From the NCBI GenBank assembly GCA_013697015.1, contig JACCXL010000321.1:1-5516 (forward strand): DNA of 5,516 nucleotides. Direction: 5' to 3'. This DNA comes from Chthoniobacterales bacterium (lineage in GTDB: Bacteria > Verrucomicrobiota > Verrucomicrobiia > Chthoniobacterales > UBA10450). Below are positions 5,031-5,516 of the stretch, one piece after another. The first letter of the stretch is position 1, and every line of letters begins with the position of its first letter. The notes beneath the pieces are model-generated. The model was not told where the DNA came from and searched no databases. It was given only the letters and a program-made list of their open reading frames with translations. The translations under genes and the position numbers were made by a program.

Positions 5031-5516
5031 TCAGCTGCCCGCCGCGTCCTCGCCACCCGGTTCCGTCATCGCTACTGGGTCGAGCGCGCGCTCGAGCTCA
5101 TGCGGCGGCAGAACTTTTTCTTCCTGACAAATTTCGCGCACAGTCCGACCGGTGCTTCCGCTGCGTTTCGCGATCTCCGCCGCGCGATCGTAACCAATCC
5201 GAGGCGCCAGGCTCGTTACCATCGCCATGGACAATTCTACCAGCTCGCGGCAACGTGCTTCGTTTGCGCTGATGCCGCGCACGCATTTTTCGCTGAAGGC
5301 CGCGGCGGCATTGGCAAGGAGGCGCACGCTCTCCAGAATATTGTGCGCCATCACCGGCATCATCACATTCAGTTCAAAATTTCCGTTCGCCCCCGACCAG
5401 GTAACGCAGCTGTCATTCCCGATGACCTGCGCGCAAACCATCATGAGCGCTTCGCAGAGCACTGGATTCACCTTCCCCGGCATAATCGAGCTGCCCGGCT
5501 GCGTGGCGGGCAACTG
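5031..5516 (-). CDS. fumC: Class II fumarate hydratase, C-terminal third
   Basis: The visible 161 residues are the end of a fumarase C, which interconverts fumarate and L-malate in the citric acid cycle; the N-terminal two thirds lie beyond the right edge. The fragment begins in the substrate loop QLPATQPGSSIMPGKVNP, with the fumarate-lyase signature GSSIMPGKVN at 8-17 of the fragment. That loop carries the catalytic serine and the conserved Lys and Asn. CEALMMVCAQVIGND (21-35), GNFELNV (45-51), NILESVRLLAN (59-69) and IGYDRAAEIAK (107-117) follow. The GKVNP, GNFELNV and GYD..AEIAK versions separate it from aspartate ammonia-lyase. The C terminus has a short Gly/Glu/Ala-rich tail. No frameshift is seen. 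It is transcribed leftward and is the first visible gene of a probable fumC-VOC unit. Confidence 0.93.
   Translation of the reverse strand, partial: QLPATQPGSSIMPGKVNPVLCEALMMVCAQVIGNDSCVTWSGANGNFELNVMMPVMAHNILESVRLLANAAAAFSEKCVRGISANEARCRELVELSMAMVTSLAPRIGYDRAAEIAKRSGSTGRTVREICQEEKVLPPHELERALDPVAMTEPGGEDAAGS

Overview
The window is a 5.5-kb piece of a bacterial chromosome, moderately GC-rich, with ordinary housekeeping-type content. No phage, transposase, CRISPR or defence genes are visible. The mix of a cobalamin-dependent (class II) ribonucleotide reductase with a basic N-terminal extension, a class II fumarase, a WalJ-type metallo-beta-lactamase-fold protein and two co-oriented uncharacterised helical proteins, together with starts that lack Shine-Dalgarno sequences, would suit a soil bacterium of the Verrucomicrobia or a related phylum. 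That assignment is inference from protein flavour only and was not tested by a search.

Layout from left to right. (1) Positions 1-752, minus strand: the first 250 codons of nrdJ, running off the left edge. (2) 753-1153: a 401-bp regulatory region between nrdJ and a tRNA gene. It holds helically phased TGTTC repeats in front of nrdJ, two near-consensus DnaA-box-like 9-mers, an imperfect operator-like palindrome, a 115-bp segment bounded by a perfect 12-bp inverted repeat with internal hairpins, and a candidate tRNA promoter. (3) 1154-1245, plus strand: tRNA-Ser with anticodon CGA and encoded CCA. (4) 1246-1478: a short non-coding spacer with hairpins. (5) 1479-2878, plus strand: two genes of unknown function overlapping by GTGA. 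(6) 2879-3233: 355 bp without a convincing gene. (7) 3234-4570, plus strand: a WalJ/YycJ-like hydrolase overlapping by ATGA with a GNAT acetyltransferase. (8) 4606-5516, minus strand: a VOC (glyoxalase-fold) protein 50 bp downstream of the C-terminal third of fumarase fumC, which runs off the right edge.

Three two-gene units are therefore likely: the unknown pair, walJ-GNAT, and fumC-VOC. The first two have 4-nt stop/start overlaps that imply translational coupling. None of the six visible start codons has a recognisable Shine-Dalgarno sequence. The most interesting items are the unknown gene pair and the structured DNA between nrdJ and the tRNA. Nothing in the window can be called a new biological system with confidence.
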